This document shows, piece by piece, positions 1 to 7,877 of a DNA stretch of 46,486 bases. The notes beneath the pieces were generated by a model that worked only from the letters and a program-made list of their open reading frames with translations, ran no database searches and was not told the origin of the DNA. The stretch comes from Cytophagales bacterium. Its GTDB lineage: Bacteria > Bacteroidota > Bacteroidia > Cytophagales > UBA9547. Location: assembly GCA_013297755.1 (NCBI GenBank), contig JAAFIH010000033.1, forward strand, positions 1 to 46,486, given 5' to 3'. Made by a program: the position numbers and the translations under genes. Within the stretch, counting starts at the first letter, position 1. Every line of letters begins with the position of its first letter.

Positions 1-108
1 CAGCTTTAAACTTAATTAATTGCATAACAGCATGAGACTCTAAGCATTGCTCCCTTGGGAGAAATGCGTCTATTTTAGTAATATTTTTATAAAATTAAAA
101 TAAATATC

Positions 109-126
109 TTAAATGCGTTTCCCCTG
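109..126 (+). repeat. Dispersed 18-bp repeat, copy 1
   Basis: The sequence ttaaatgcgtttcccctg recurs with one mismatch on the minus strand at 44688-44705. It sits where the first DUF6934-like gene loses its expected N-terminal coding sequence, so it marks or lies near the truncation junction. The bases before it (1-108) contain stops in the gene's frame and no recognisable gene. Confidence 0.5.
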
Positions 127-515
127 CTAAAGGAGAAATAACAAAAGTTGTAAAATATAGTGAAATTAATCTGAAAGGCTTTTATAATCTTGGATTTGGA
201 GATAAAGACCCAATGACAGGAATAGTTAGCGACTTAGTTGTTACAAACAATGGAGATAGCCAAAAAGTATTAGCAACTGTAGCAAGAACACTATATGCTT
301 TTACAGATTTATACACAGATTCAACAATAATTGCAACTGGTAGTACCGATGCCAGAACTAGATTATATAGAATGGGTATTACAAATAATTTGATAGAAAT
401 TCAAAAAGACTTTGTAGTAATGGGACTCAAAGATTCAAATTGGCAGGTTTTTGAAAAAAATATAGTTTACAGTGCTTTTTTAGTTAAAAGAAAATTATTA
501 AATTTACAATTATGA
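120..515 (+). pseudogene. DUF6934-like protein, 5'-truncated
   Basis: The reading frame is open from about 99 and reads PAKGEITKVVKY before the first in-frame ATG at 213. This aligns with RKGIITKVVVYE in the paralogue at 916-1407, so coding sequence exists upstream of the ATG while the first roughly 35-40 residues are missing. The two copies share a core with VSNNGD/VTNNGD, SQKVLAT/LSKVLAT, GST.ART.LY and I.NN. I recognise this as the small Bacteroidota family annotated DUF6934, from memory; its function is unknown to me. The stop overlaps the next ORF by ATGA, suggesting translational coupling. Translation from 213 could still yield a 100-residue fragment. Confidence 0.6.
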
Positions 516-661
516 AAGCAAATAAAACAAAAATATCATTACCAAAAGGCTTTTCAATCAGTAATGCATTGGATGAAAAATATGCCAATCAGCCCCTATT
601 TTTAGATAAAATCGAAAAAGCAAATCAGATATTGAAAACTATTGGATTGCCTAAGATGTAG
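512..661 (+). CDS. 49-residue small protein, partner of DUF6934-like gene
   Basis: This ORF starts inside the preceding gene's stop codon (ATGA) and encodes MKANKTKISLPKGFSISNAL followed by a charged C-terminal half. It shares a spaced pattern KYxxxPxFxxKxE with the ORF at 1409-1552, which holds the same position behind the second DUF6934-like gene. Recurrence of the pair and the tight coupling support a real gene. It has no signal peptide or membrane segment. A small partner of a DUF6934 protein resembles antitoxin or toxin organisation, but nothing in the sequence proves that. Confidence 0.5.
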   Translation: MKANKTKISLPKGFSISNALDEKYANQPLFLDKIEKANQILKTIGLPKM

Positions 662-663
662 TT

Positions 664-796
664 TTTATGCTAGTGGTTGGCGAAAAAGAACAAACCCAAG
701 CCCACCATCCAAGTACGCAAAAAACACGAAGGCGATTTAGGTTCAATGAATTTGGAAAATTTTATTAGTATGTTTAAGAGAGAAACGAAAGTGTAG
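664..796 (+). pseudogene. thrS: thrS 3'-end fragment, frameshifted (tail A, copy 1)
   Basis: Frame 667 reads MLVVGEKEQTQA. After one extra C near 703 the reading shifts to TIQVRKKHEGDLGSM and ends NFISMFKRETKV-stop at 794-796. This is the anticodon-binding C-terminus of threonyl-tRNA synthetase (compare the family pattern MLVxGxKE..VxVRxRxxxDLGSM). Only about 45 residues are present, so this is a non-functional fragment. The intact thrS is not in the window. A near-identical piece lies at 1566-1664. Confidence 0.75.
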
Positions 797-797
797 G

Positions 798-819
798 AAC
801 ACGCCTTTTGGCGTGTTTT
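798..819 (+). terminator. Terminator-like hairpin after thrS tail
   Basis: A perfect 8-bp stem aacacgcc/ggcgtgtt with a TTTT loop is followed by Ts, two bases after the thrS-tail stop. The same hairpin follows the second tail copy at 1666-1685, so it was duplicated together with the thrS end and is probably the native thrS terminator. Confidence 0.6.
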
Positions 820-821
820 CA

Positions 822-872
822 ACGAATTTGGAAAGTTTTGTAAATATGTTTAAAAAAGAAGCGAAAGTGTAG
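822..872 (+). repeat. thrS tail B, copy 1 (last 16 codons)
   Basis: The sequence reads TNLESFVNMFKKEAKV-stop, a second shorter duplicate of the same thrS C-terminus, 25 bases after tail A. It corresponds to tail B at 1712-1762. Together with tail A and the hairpin it forms a composite repeat of about 175-200 bp that follows each DUF6934 cassette. Confidence 0.7.
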
Positions 873-915
873 GAATTGTAACTTTTAGAGGGGTTGTAAA
901 CCCTCGAAATGTTGT

Positions 916-1407
916 TTGAAAAAATATAGATTAGATAATATTAAAAAAAATATATTGCAACTGCAAACTGAAACATACAATTTAAGTAGTGATACATCGC
1001 AAGTTGTATTTACTTTTTTTAGTATTGGAAGAAAAGGAATCATAACAAAAGTTGTTGTATATGAGCATATTAATGAAAATAATTTCAATTTAGCATTTGG
1101 TGATTATAATTCTGTAACACAAACGATTGATGATTTATCTGTTTCCAATAATGGTGATTTGTCGAAAGTACTAGCAACAGTAATAAAAACGATGGATATG
1201 TTTTTTATTAAACATCCAAATGCAACAATTTTTTTAAAAGGAAGTACATCAACCAGAACGAAATTGTATCAAAGAATAATAACCAATAATGCAAAAGAAG
1301 TAGAAAAAAAGTATAAAATAATGGGAATTGAATTAGAAAACGAGACAAACTATTTACCTATTGACTTTTTAAAAAATTATGTTCAATTTTGTATAAAACG
1401 GATTTAA
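916..1407 (+). CDS. DUF6934-like protein
   Basis: This is the second and fuller member of the family, about 163 residues. Its core includes VVFTFFSIGRKGIITKVV, LAFGDYNS, LSVSNNGDLSKVLATV, GSTSTRTKLYQRIITNN and IMGIE, matching the truncated copy at 120-515. The start is uncertain: the first plausible codon is TTG at 916, the frame is open back to 889, and the nearby ATG at 909 is in another frame. The gene lies between two thrS-tail repeats and is followed one base after its stop by a 47-residue ORF. No membrane segment or signal peptide is visible. Function is unknown to me. Confidence 0.7.
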   Translation: MKKYRLDNIKKNILQLQTETYNLSSDTSQVVFTFFSIGRKGIITKVVVYEHINENNFNLAFGDYNSVTQTIDDLSVSNNGDLSKVLATVIKTMDMFFIKHPNATIFLKGSTSTRTKLYQRIITNNAKEVEKKYKIMGIELENETNYLPIDFLKNYVQFCIKRI

Positions 1408-1408
1408 A

Positions 1409-1552
1409 ATGAAAACTGGAAAAAATGTACTTATACTTGATGGTAATGAAATTATCAAAAGTATAAAAGCTAAATATGGAGATAATCCTGTATTTAGTTC
1501 AAAATATGAAAGTGTAAAAAAATCGGTTTTGAATAAAAAAATTACTTTTTAG
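1409..1552 (+). CDS. 47-residue small protein, partner of DUF6934-like gene
   Basis: The ATG lies one base after the upstream stop. The product begins MKTGKNVLILDGNEIIKSIK and continues with AKYGDNPVFSSKYESVKKSV. The KYxxxPxFxxKxE spacing matches the ORF at 512-661, showing a conserved two-gene unit rather than random ORFs. The product is small, basic and lacks membrane segments. A regulatory or antitoxin role would fit the genetic layout, but this is inference only. Confidence 0.55.
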   Translation: MKTGKNVLILDGNEIIKSIKAKYGDNPVFSSKYESVKKSVLNKKITF

Positions 1553-1565
1553 ATGATTTATAACT

Positions 1566-1664
1566 GAAGCCACCATCCAAGTACGCAAAAAACACGAAGG
1601 CGATTTAGGTTCAATGAATTTAGAAAGTTTTATAAGTATGTTTAAAAAAGAGGCAAAAGTGTAG
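1566..1664 (+). pseudogene. thrS: thrS 3'-end fragment (tail A, copy 2)
   Basis: The frame reads EATIQVRKKHEGDLGSMNLE and then SFISMFKKEAKV-stop, the C-terminus of threonyl-tRNA synthetase without the rest of the gene. It matches 700-796 at nearly every base and lacks that copy's inserted C. An in-frame TGA lies just upstream, so it cannot be a complete protein. Confidence 0.75.
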
Positions 1665-1665
1665 G

Positions 1666-1710
1666 AACACGCCTTTTGGCGTGTTCTAAACGATTTTTTG
1701 GCGTGTTCTA
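1666..1710 (+). terminator. Duplicated terminator-like hairpin
   Basis: The hairpin aacacgcc-TTTT-ggcgtgtt follows the tail A stop. Its right half with flank (ttttggcgtgttctaaacga) is then repeated in tandem, giving a second partial arm at about 1696-1715. This local duplication is absent from the first copy at 798-819. Confidence 0.5.
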
Positions 1711-1711
1711 A

Positions 1712-1762
1712 ACGAATTTGGAAAGTTTTATAAATATGTTTAAGAAAGAGGCGAAAGTGTAA
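1712..1762 (+). repeat. thrS tail B, copy 2
   Basis: The sequence reads TNLESFINMFKKEAKV-stop (TAA here, TAG in the other copies). It is a fourth copy of the end of thrS, equivalent to 822-872. It closes the second composite repeat. Confidence 0.7.
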
Positions 1763-1769
1763 TGTTTTT

Positions 1770-1802
1770 AGCTTTGACAACTTTTTAAAAGTTGTCAAAG
1801 CT
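1770..1802. repeat. 33-bp perfect palindrome (16-bp arms, 1-nt centre)
   Basis: The arms agctttgacaactttt and aaaagttgtcaaagct pair perfectly around a single T. It stands after the cassette array and before the lipoprotein pseudogene and could act as a bidirectional terminator. Another palindrome of identical geometry and the same TTTT-T-AAAA centre lies at 44613-44645. Confidence 0.7.
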
Positions 1803-1839
1803 TCCAATTAAAAATGTTATTTATTAAAGTAATAAAACC

Positions 1840-2598
1840 ATGAAAAATACACTAATTACATATTCAATACTTTTATTTATTGGTTGCTCAAAAAAAATAG
1901 AAAATAAAGTTGAAGATATAGTTGCAGTAGTTGATACCATTAAGGAAGAAATTCCAATTCAAGAAAATATTTCTAAAAATTATATACCAACTTTTAGGTT
2001 AGATAAAATTGACACAATTATAAATTTAAAAGAAAAATACAGTATAAAAATTTCTGTATGTGACTCTATTAAATTTGATAGTTTAGAATTTTCAAAAAAA
2101 TCAGTTGATAGTAATTTCGTTAAAATTTATAAAAAAGGGTTGCAATTAAAACTAAAAGATGGAACTTGGAAACAATTTTTACCTGATGAAAGAGTTGACG
2201 AACTTGAATTTTCTTTTAAAAATTATTTCACTAACTATGGGTATTATTTGTTTGAAACGTACATATATGAAGGAAGTGGTTTTAGGCTTGTAAATGATTC
2301 AACTGGGGTTGATACTTATATAATCGGACAACCATATTTTTCGCCAAATGGGTAATTTATTATATCCATAAATGAAGATTTAGACGCTGGTTTTTCAGCA
2401 AACGGCATAGAAATGCTCTTGAATAACAAAGATAGTTTACAAAGATTACTTTTTTTTGAGCCAAAATTATGGGGACCTATCAACGCAAGATGGATTGATA
2501 AGGAAACTTTTATTTTAAAAAATATAACTTCTGATTTGAATGCAAATAATGAAAAGGCTATAACTTTTTTTACTAAAGTACAAGTTTTGAAAAAATAA
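1840..2598 (+). pseudogene. Exported lipoprotein-like hypothetical protein, in-frame stop
   Basis: The N-terminus MKNTLITYSILLFIGCSKK is a lipoprotein signal with a cysteine near residue 16, followed by a charged linker. The frame meets TAA at 2353-2355 after YFSPNG, but continues in the same frame as FIISINEDLDAGFSANGIEM to a normal stop at 2596-2598. The context FSPNG-x-FIIS suggests a lost lysine codon (AAA to TAA). One nonsense change therefore splits an otherwise intact gene of about 252 codons. The next gene begins 5 bases later, so the two were probably co-transcribed. Function is unknown. A sequencing error is the main alternative. Confidence 0.75.
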
Positions 2599-2602
2599 AG
2601 AA

Positions 2603-3733
2603 ATGAAGATATTAATCGTTGTTTTGTTTTTCCCACTTTTAGTTTTTGGTCAATATTTTCAAATCCATCTACACAAAGAATCCCGCAAAGGTGCTAAAGG
2701 ATATGAATATGAATTTCCTTTGATTGTACATAAATTTCACCCAGAAATTGCTGAAAACATCAATAAAATACTTCAAAAAGAGGAACTAGACACATTGATA
2801 ACACCAGGAAAAACAGGAGCATTTTCTAAAAATTTTAGGATTGAAAATAACGATGGTACTTGGTCTGGTGGAACTACATACTCAAAACATGAAATTTTAA
2901 GGAATGATTCTATATTGTTTATAATCAAATTTAATATTGAAGGCTGTGGAGCTTATTGTGAATCTTATAACAAAATTTATAATTTCAATTCTCAAACTGG
3001 TGAGTGGTATAACATGAAAAATATTTTCACTAAAGAAGGTCAGTTTTTTATAGAATATTCTTTGAATGGAATGAGGATTAAAGAAATAAATGATTACATA
3101 AAAAAGTTAAAAATTGAAAATAAAAATCCTAAGAAATATGACACTGAACGAAATCTTGAACAAATTGAGATGTATAAAAGCTGTACTGAATTTAAAACAG
3201 AGTTTCCTAAAAAGTATAAAAGGGATGATTATTGGACTTTTTTAACAGACAATGACGATCTAATTATAACAGACACTATCTTAAAAATCAATGGCGAAAG
3301 GTGCTCTAATCATGCGTCTCAAGCTATAGATGAGCTATACACTTTTGAAAATAAATTACTATTATACAAATATGTTGATTGTTTTAACCCCACTTTTATC
3401 CATGATTTAAAACTAAATAGAAAAGAAATAAAAACACAAGAACTATATTCAGGTTTAATTGGAGAAAAAACTAAAATCATTTTGATGGTTACAGAATATA
3501 TTAATGGAGAAAAAAAAGGAATTTATTTGTATCTAAATCAAGGTATTCCTATAGACTTGAATGTTAAAAAAGACAACAAAACAATTATTTTTGATGAATT
3601 AAACAAAAAAAATCAAATATCAGCAGTTTTCGATTTACAAACAGATTCTGAATATTTAATAGGATTTTGGCAAGAAAAAAATAATAGCAAAATATTACCT
3701 GTCAAATTTTGGAAACATGCAATGTACAAATAA
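2603..3733 (+). CDS. Exported hypothetical protein
   Basis: This 376-residue protein has a signal peptide MKILIVVLFFPLLVFGQ with probable cleavage after residue 16-17. The mature part has no further membrane segments and contains GCGAYCESYNKIYNFNSQTG around residues 118-137, a cysteine-bearing stretch reminiscent of periplasmic domains near DUF3298; I am not certain of that link. It follows the interrupted gene at 1840-2598 by 5 bases and probably shared its transcript. Local AT content and the neighbouring repeats suggest an accessory locus. The 174 bases after it hold no feature I can support. Confidence 0.6.
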   Translation: MKILIVVLFFPLLVFGQYFQIHLHKESRKGAKGYEYEFPLIVHKFHPEIAENINKILQKEELDTLITPGKTGAFSKNFRIENNDGTWSGGTTYSKHEILRNDSILFIIKFNIEGCGAYCESYNKIYNFNSQTGEWYNMKNIFTKEGQFFIEYSLNGMRIKEINDYIKKLKIENKNPKKYDTERNLEQIEMYKSCTEFKTEFPKKYKRDDYWTFLTDNDDLIITDTILKINGERCSNHASQAIDELYTFENKLLLYKYVDCFNPTFIHDLKLNRKEIKTQELYSGLIGEKTKIILMVTEYINGEKKGIYLYLNQGIPIDLNVKKDNKTIIFDELNKKNQISAVFDLQTDSEYLIGFWQEKNNSKILPVKFWKHAMYK

Positions 3734-3907
3734 GAAATACAAATTTATATTCTTTATACATATTAGTTTTTTGCTCTCAAAACTATTTACTAATTGATAA
3801 AATTGATGTTTCGTGCAACTGGAATAAACGGCTCAAATAAAAAACATTTCCAATATAAAAGTAATATTTGCTAAAATAAAATTAGTAAAAAACATTTGAA
3901 TTGTCAA

Positions 3908-4876
3908 CTATCCCAAACTTTGATTTTCTTCAGCTGCAATTTTAATCAACTCTTGGTATTCGGCTGGGTTTAAGTTATTGAAAAAATAATGCACTGGATC
4001 GACCGTAGACCCGTTTTTGTGTACCTCGTAGTGTAAGTGTGGCGATGTGGCAGTACCACTAGAGCCAACAAATCCTATTATTTCGCCACGTTTTACTTTG
4101 CTACCATTTTTGGCCTTAATTTTGCTACAATGGCCATACCTTGTCATGTATCCAAACCCATGATCAATTTCTATGCAATTGCCATACCCTTCAAAATTTA
4201 AACTTATAGAAACAACCCCATTACCAGTGGCATAAATTGGGGTCCCACGAACAGCCGAAAAATCACATCCAGCATGAAACTTCAATACCTTGTATATGGG
4301 GTGCATACGCATACCATAGCCCGAGGCCAAACTTCGCAAATGTTTGCTAGACACTGGTAAAATAGCAGGTATGCTTGCCAACATTTCTTGTTTTTTATTG
4401 GCCAAAACAAGCAATTCATTGTAAGAATCAATCTCTTTAGATAAAAATACTTTAGTATGATTTATCTTATTTAACGTAAAATCATGTAGTTCAATAGCTG
4501 TCATCGACAACAAAGACTTTTGATAATTGATATTTTCTGAATTTTCTAATTCTCCATACAATTCGTTTTGTTTGTTTTCAAAAATAATACGATAAATGGA
4601 ATTATCTTTGTCTTTTAAAATTTTTAAATCTTTTTGAATTTGACTAATTTTAGTATTTAAAATTAAAAAATTAGATTTCATTTTGTCGTTTTCTTCTTTT
4701 AAAATTTTTTCTTTTGGCGAATCAAAAAATGAGAAATAACCTACTACAATACAGCCCGAAACTATCGTGCTAAGTACTAGAAACCCTAATAAATTAAACC
4801 ATACATCCCGCCAGCTAGTAACCACACGCTCATATTTGCAGGTTTTGGTATTGTAATAAAACTTAATTTTTGCCAA
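3908..4876 (-). CDS. M23 family peptidase (LytM-type), membrane-anchored
   Basis: This 322-residue protein has one membrane segment at about residues 28-50, then a coiled coil at about 55-165 and a C-terminal M23 domain from about 185. Zinc ligands are visible: H201 and D205 in HAGCD, and the HxH pair H280/H282 in SPHLHYEV. The active domain is therefore probably catalytically competent for cutting peptidoglycan cross-bridges outside the inner membrane. The coiled-coil plus LytM layout matches cell-wall hydrolases or division and elongation regulators in Bacteroidota. It is transcribed in the same direction as the OppA-like gene, with a 51-base gap. Confidence 0.9.
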   Translation of the reverse strand: MAKIKFYYNTKTCKYERVVTSWRDVWFNLLGFLVLSTIVSGCIVVGYFSFFDSPKEKILKEENDKMKSNFLILNTKISQIQKDLKILKDKDNSIYRIIFENKQNELYGELENSENINYQKSLLSMTAIELHDFTLNKINHTKVFLSKEIDSYNELLVLANKKQEMLASIPAILPVSSKHLRSLASGYGMRMHPIYKVLKFHAGCDFSAVRGTPIYATGNGVVSISLNFEGYGNCIEIDHGFGYMTRYGHCSKIKAKNGSKVKRGEIIGFVGSSGTATSPHLHYEVHKNGSTVDPVHYFFNNLNPAEYQELIKIAAEENQSLG

Positions 4877-4927
4877 AATATTAAATTAAATAAAACTTAA
4901 AATAAAATTAAAATAAAATAAATATAT

Positions 4928-6577
4928 CTAATCTTTTCTTACTAGTTCAAGTATCAAATTATTCATAGCATCTGCTTCTAAATTAGTAATATTTTTTTGT
5001 AATAATCTCACAACCTCATCGTAGAATAACACAATTACTGGCGATTGAGCCATAACTAAGCTATCCATCAAATAATAATTTTTCAATCGTTTAGATTCAT
5101 TTGTTTCGTTCAAAGTATTTTCGTACAATTTATCAAAATTTTCATTTTTAAATCTTGTTTTATTGGGGCCCGAAGGTGTAAAATTCTTACTATAAAATAA
5201 AGCCATATAATTTTCTGGGTCTGAATAATCGCCTTGCCAAGATGCTCTAAAAAATTTAATATTACCTTTAGAAATATTTTCTAATAAAGTTGGATAATCT
5301 AATGTTTCTATATCAACTTTTATGCCAATTTTTGCCCACTCACGTTGAGCAAATTCACATATTTCTTTGTATGGAAATCTGGTTAAAGTACTCAAAGTCA
5401 GCCTTGGTAGTCCTTTGCTATTGGGATAACCAGCTTCTATCAACAATTTTTGTGCTTTTTCAATATTATAGGTATAGCCATTCACATTATTTTTTGTCAT
5501 CATAAATGGAGGAATCATACCATTATTGCCAGCTTTACCTACGCTACTAAGTAAGTATTGTACCATTTGACTTCTATTGATGGAGTAATTCATAGCTTGC
5601 CTAACTTTCAGATTCAAAAAAGGATTTTCTTTATCAGTATAGGTATTTTTATCCAATTGAAAACCCAAATACTCTGTATTCATATAAGGAATTTTTTGAA
5701 CATTAAACTGGCTAGAAAATGTTTTACCTATACTACCATCTGAGTTAAATACCAAATCTCTCGAATTTTCATCAAGCCCTGAAATAAAGTCAATTTTCTT
5801 TTGTTTGAATAGCATAAAAGCTATATTTCTATCTCCAATAAATGAAATATTAATTCCATCCAAATAAGGCAATTTATTACCTATTGAATCATATTTCCAA
5901 TAATTTTGATTTTTTTCAAACACCAATGTTGTTTTTTCTTCCCACATTTTAAACTTAAATGCTCCTGTACCCACAGGATGCGTTCTAAAATCTTTTTGAT
6001 AAACATCTATGGCTTCTTTGGGGACAACAAAAGCATAAGGCATTGTAAGAATTTGCAAAAATGGAGAGTAAGCATTTTGTAAATTAATTCTCAAAACTGT
6101 ATCATTTAATGCTACAAAACAAGTATCTGAATAAGTAGAATCATTAACTTTTAGTACCTTGTCATTAAAAATCCAAGCACCAGGACTTGCCGTTTTGGGA
6201 TCTATGAGACGTTTAAAACTATATACAAAATCACCTGCCTTGAGTTTACGACCTTTGCTATTTTCAAAAATGGCATCGTCATGAAAATATACATCGTTTC
6301 GTAAATAAAATGTGTAAGTTTTACCATTATTTGTAATCTCCCAACGCTTAGCAATAGATGGAGAAATACTTAATTTTTTATTTAAACAAACCAACCCATT
6401 AAATAATTGATTAACAGCCCAAATATTACCTTGTTTGATAGCAAAAGCAGGATCCAATGAAGCTATATCAGAATCTTGATTGTAATTAAAAATCTTATAT
6501 TTAGAAACTTTATTTTCGTTTTTGCAAGCAAAACAATAAAGTAATATTGTAAAAAAAATTAAATTATAAAATTTCAT
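4928..6577 (-). CDS. Peptide ABC transporter substrate-binding lipoprotein (SBP family 5)
   Basis: This 549-residue protein has a lipoprotein signal, with the lipidated cysteine probably C18 in LLYCFACKN. The mature protein has SBP_bac_5 features: ASLDPAFA near the start, a GKTYTFYLRNDVYFHD motif, KAGDFVYSFKRL, and a C-terminal SDPENYMALFYS region. The family binds oligopeptides and delivers them to Opp/Dpp permeases, but no permease or ATPase gene lies nearby, so the transporter must be encoded elsewhere. The gene starts 9 bases after the stop of the upstream envelope protein gene (6587-7801) and is probably in one operon with it. Confidence 0.9.
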   Translation of the reverse strand: MKFYNLIFFTILLYCFACKNENKVSKYKIFNYNQDSDIASLDPAFAIKQGNIWAVNQLFNGLVCLNKKLSISPSIAKRWEITNNGKTYTFYLRNDVYFHDDAIFENSKGRKLKAGDFVYSFKRLIDPKTASPGAWIFNDKVLKVNDSTYSDTCFVALNDTVLRINLQNAYSPFLQILTMPYAFVVPKEAIDVYQKDFRTHPVGTGAFKFKMWEEKTTLVFEKNQNYWKYDSIGNKLPYLDGINISFIGDRNIAFMLFKQKKIDFISGLDENSRDLVFNSDGSIGKTFSSQFNVQKIPYMNTEYLGFQLDKNTYTDKENPFLNLKVRQAMNYSINRSQMVQYLLSSVGKAGNNGMIPPFMMTKNNVNGYTYNIEKAQKLLIEAGYPNSKGLPRLTLSTLTRFPYKEICEFAQREWAKIGIKVDIETLDYPTLLENISKGNIKFFRASWQGDYSDPENYMALFYSKNFTPSGPNKTRFKNENFDKLYENTLNETNESKRLKNYYLMDSLVMAQSPVIVLFYDEVVRLLQKNITNLEADAMNNLILELVRKD

Positions 6578-6586
6578 TGTGTTTAA

Positions 6587-7801
6587 TTAAAATATATCTA
6601 TTTTTCTATTCTCTTGGTTATACTTTTTTATAAATTTAGTATTACCAGATAGCAGAACAGAAACCAAAAATGTATTGTCAAATAGTGCTTTTTGAGTAGA
6701 ATATGGGGGTAGGTAGCTTAATTTGAACCTTACATTGAAATCATTTTTTAAAGGTAAAACTCTTCCAAAAATATATTTTGTTCTTATTTTCAAATCATAA
6801 CTTAGTCCAATAAAATAACCAAAAGAATTAAGATTGTATTTTTCCCTATTTACAACAGGATTATTCTGGTTTTGATTAAGGCTGAAACCCATAAATGCTA
6901 CACCTACGTATGGTAAGATTCTGCTTTTTTGTGTATTCAAAACTGTATATCCAGTATATAACCCTAAAAAACCACCAAACAAACTATTATTACTATTACC
7001 ATTCAAATAGGAGTAATTTAGGTTTTTAAACCTAGAAAAATAAAAATTCATATCAAAACAGAACTCAAATTTTTTATAAAGGGCAGATGTGTACCAACTA
7101 AATCCAAAATTTAGGTTTTTAATATCAGATGTATTGTTTCCGATGAATTGATTGCTCATACCAAAACCATAAGCAAACCCAAAATTTCTATCCACATTTT
7201 TCGGTAAAATTTCTATTGGATTTTGATTCAATAGTTGTGTAAGTGTATCTTTAATCAAAACTAAATTTGATGTGTTTGCCTCAGCTATTTTTTGATTAAA
7301 TGCCTGTATATCTTTTTGGGCATTTTGTATTTCAGAATTTAAAAAATCTGTATAAAAATATTGGTTTTCTAGTAATTTATTATCAAGATCTTTTTGAAAA
7401 AATCTTGTTCTCAATTCAATATAATCAAATAAAACCTGAAAATAAAACAAAGACTCCTGTATACTAGCATCTTTGGTATTTAAAAACGATTTTTCAGTGT
7501 CAATATACGAAAATATTACTGGTTTTACAATTACATTTCCTTCACTTTTAATCTTTAAATTTTGATAATTTATTACATAATTTATTTCGCCAGGGCCATC
7601 TACCTTACTTGATTTATTTGTTGCTTTAAAATCGGTAATTTCTAAATTCCCCTCTTTCCAAAGCTTACTATTTTTAGGAATATCTGGATATTTATTAGCT
7701 ATTTGAAAATAACTATAGCTATTCATATAAGGATAAAAAAATTGTGCAACAACAGATTTTAATGTAAAAATGACAAATACAAACGTAAATATAAACTTCA
7801 T
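6587..7801 (-). CDS. Exported protein, probable outer-membrane beta-barrel
   Basis: This 404-residue protein has a signal peptide MKFIFTFVFVIFTLKSVVAQ. Residues about 130-200 are helical and charged. The C-terminal half has alternating hydrophobic and aromatic strands (GFAYGFGMSNQF, NFGFSWYTSALY, KFEFCFDMNFYF) typical of outer-membrane barrels. I do not recognise a named family. It is the first gene of a likely two-gene operon with the OppA-like lipoprotein, and a good promoter lies 14-44 bases upstream. Confidence 0.6.
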   Translation of the reverse strand: MKFIFTFVFVIFTLKSVVAQFFYPYMNSYSYFQIANKYPDIPKNSKLWKEGNLEITDFKATNKSSKVDGPGEINYVINYQNLKIKSEGNVIVKPVIFSYIDTEKSFLNTKDASIQESLFYFQVLFDYIELRTRFFQKDLDNKLLENQYFYTDFLNSEIQNAQKDIQAFNQKIAEANTSNLVLIKDTLTQLLNQNPIEILPKNVDRNFGFAYGFGMSNQFIGNNTSDIKNLNFGFSWYTSALYKKFEFCFDMNFYFSRFKNLNYSYLNGNSNNSLFGGFLGLYTGYTVLNTQKSRILPYVGVAFMGFSLNQNQNNPVVNREKYNLNSFGYFIGLSYDLKIRTKYIFGRVLPLKNDFNVRFKLSYLPPYSTQKALFDNTFLVSVLLSGNTKFIKKYNQENRKIDIF

Positions 7802-7814
7802 TATTTTTTTTAAG

Positions 7815-7845
7815 CAAAAATAGAATTTATGAACTTATAAACAAA
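7815..7845 (-). promoter_or_regulatory. Bacteroidota-type promoter for 7801-4928 operon
   Basis: On the minus strand TTTG is followed by exactly 19 bases and then TATTTTTG, fitting the Bacteroidota consensus (TTG, N19, TAnnTTTG). The start codon at 7801 follows 14 bases after the -7 element. Confidence 0.6.
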
Positions 7846-7877
7846 CTTTATTAAAACAATTAACTAATTTTGCAAAT

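Noticed and set aside
664-872. thrS tails read as small toxin or antitoxin genes
   Set aside because: The peptides match the C-terminus of threonyl-tRNA synthetase and lack a start or carry a frameshift.
512-1762. Integron cassette array
   Set aside because: The hairpin and payload layout is reminiscent, but no integron integrase or attC structure is visible, and the repeat is gene-derived.
1499-1807. Minus-strand 102-residue ORF
   Set aside because: It is the antisense of the thrS-tail repeats.
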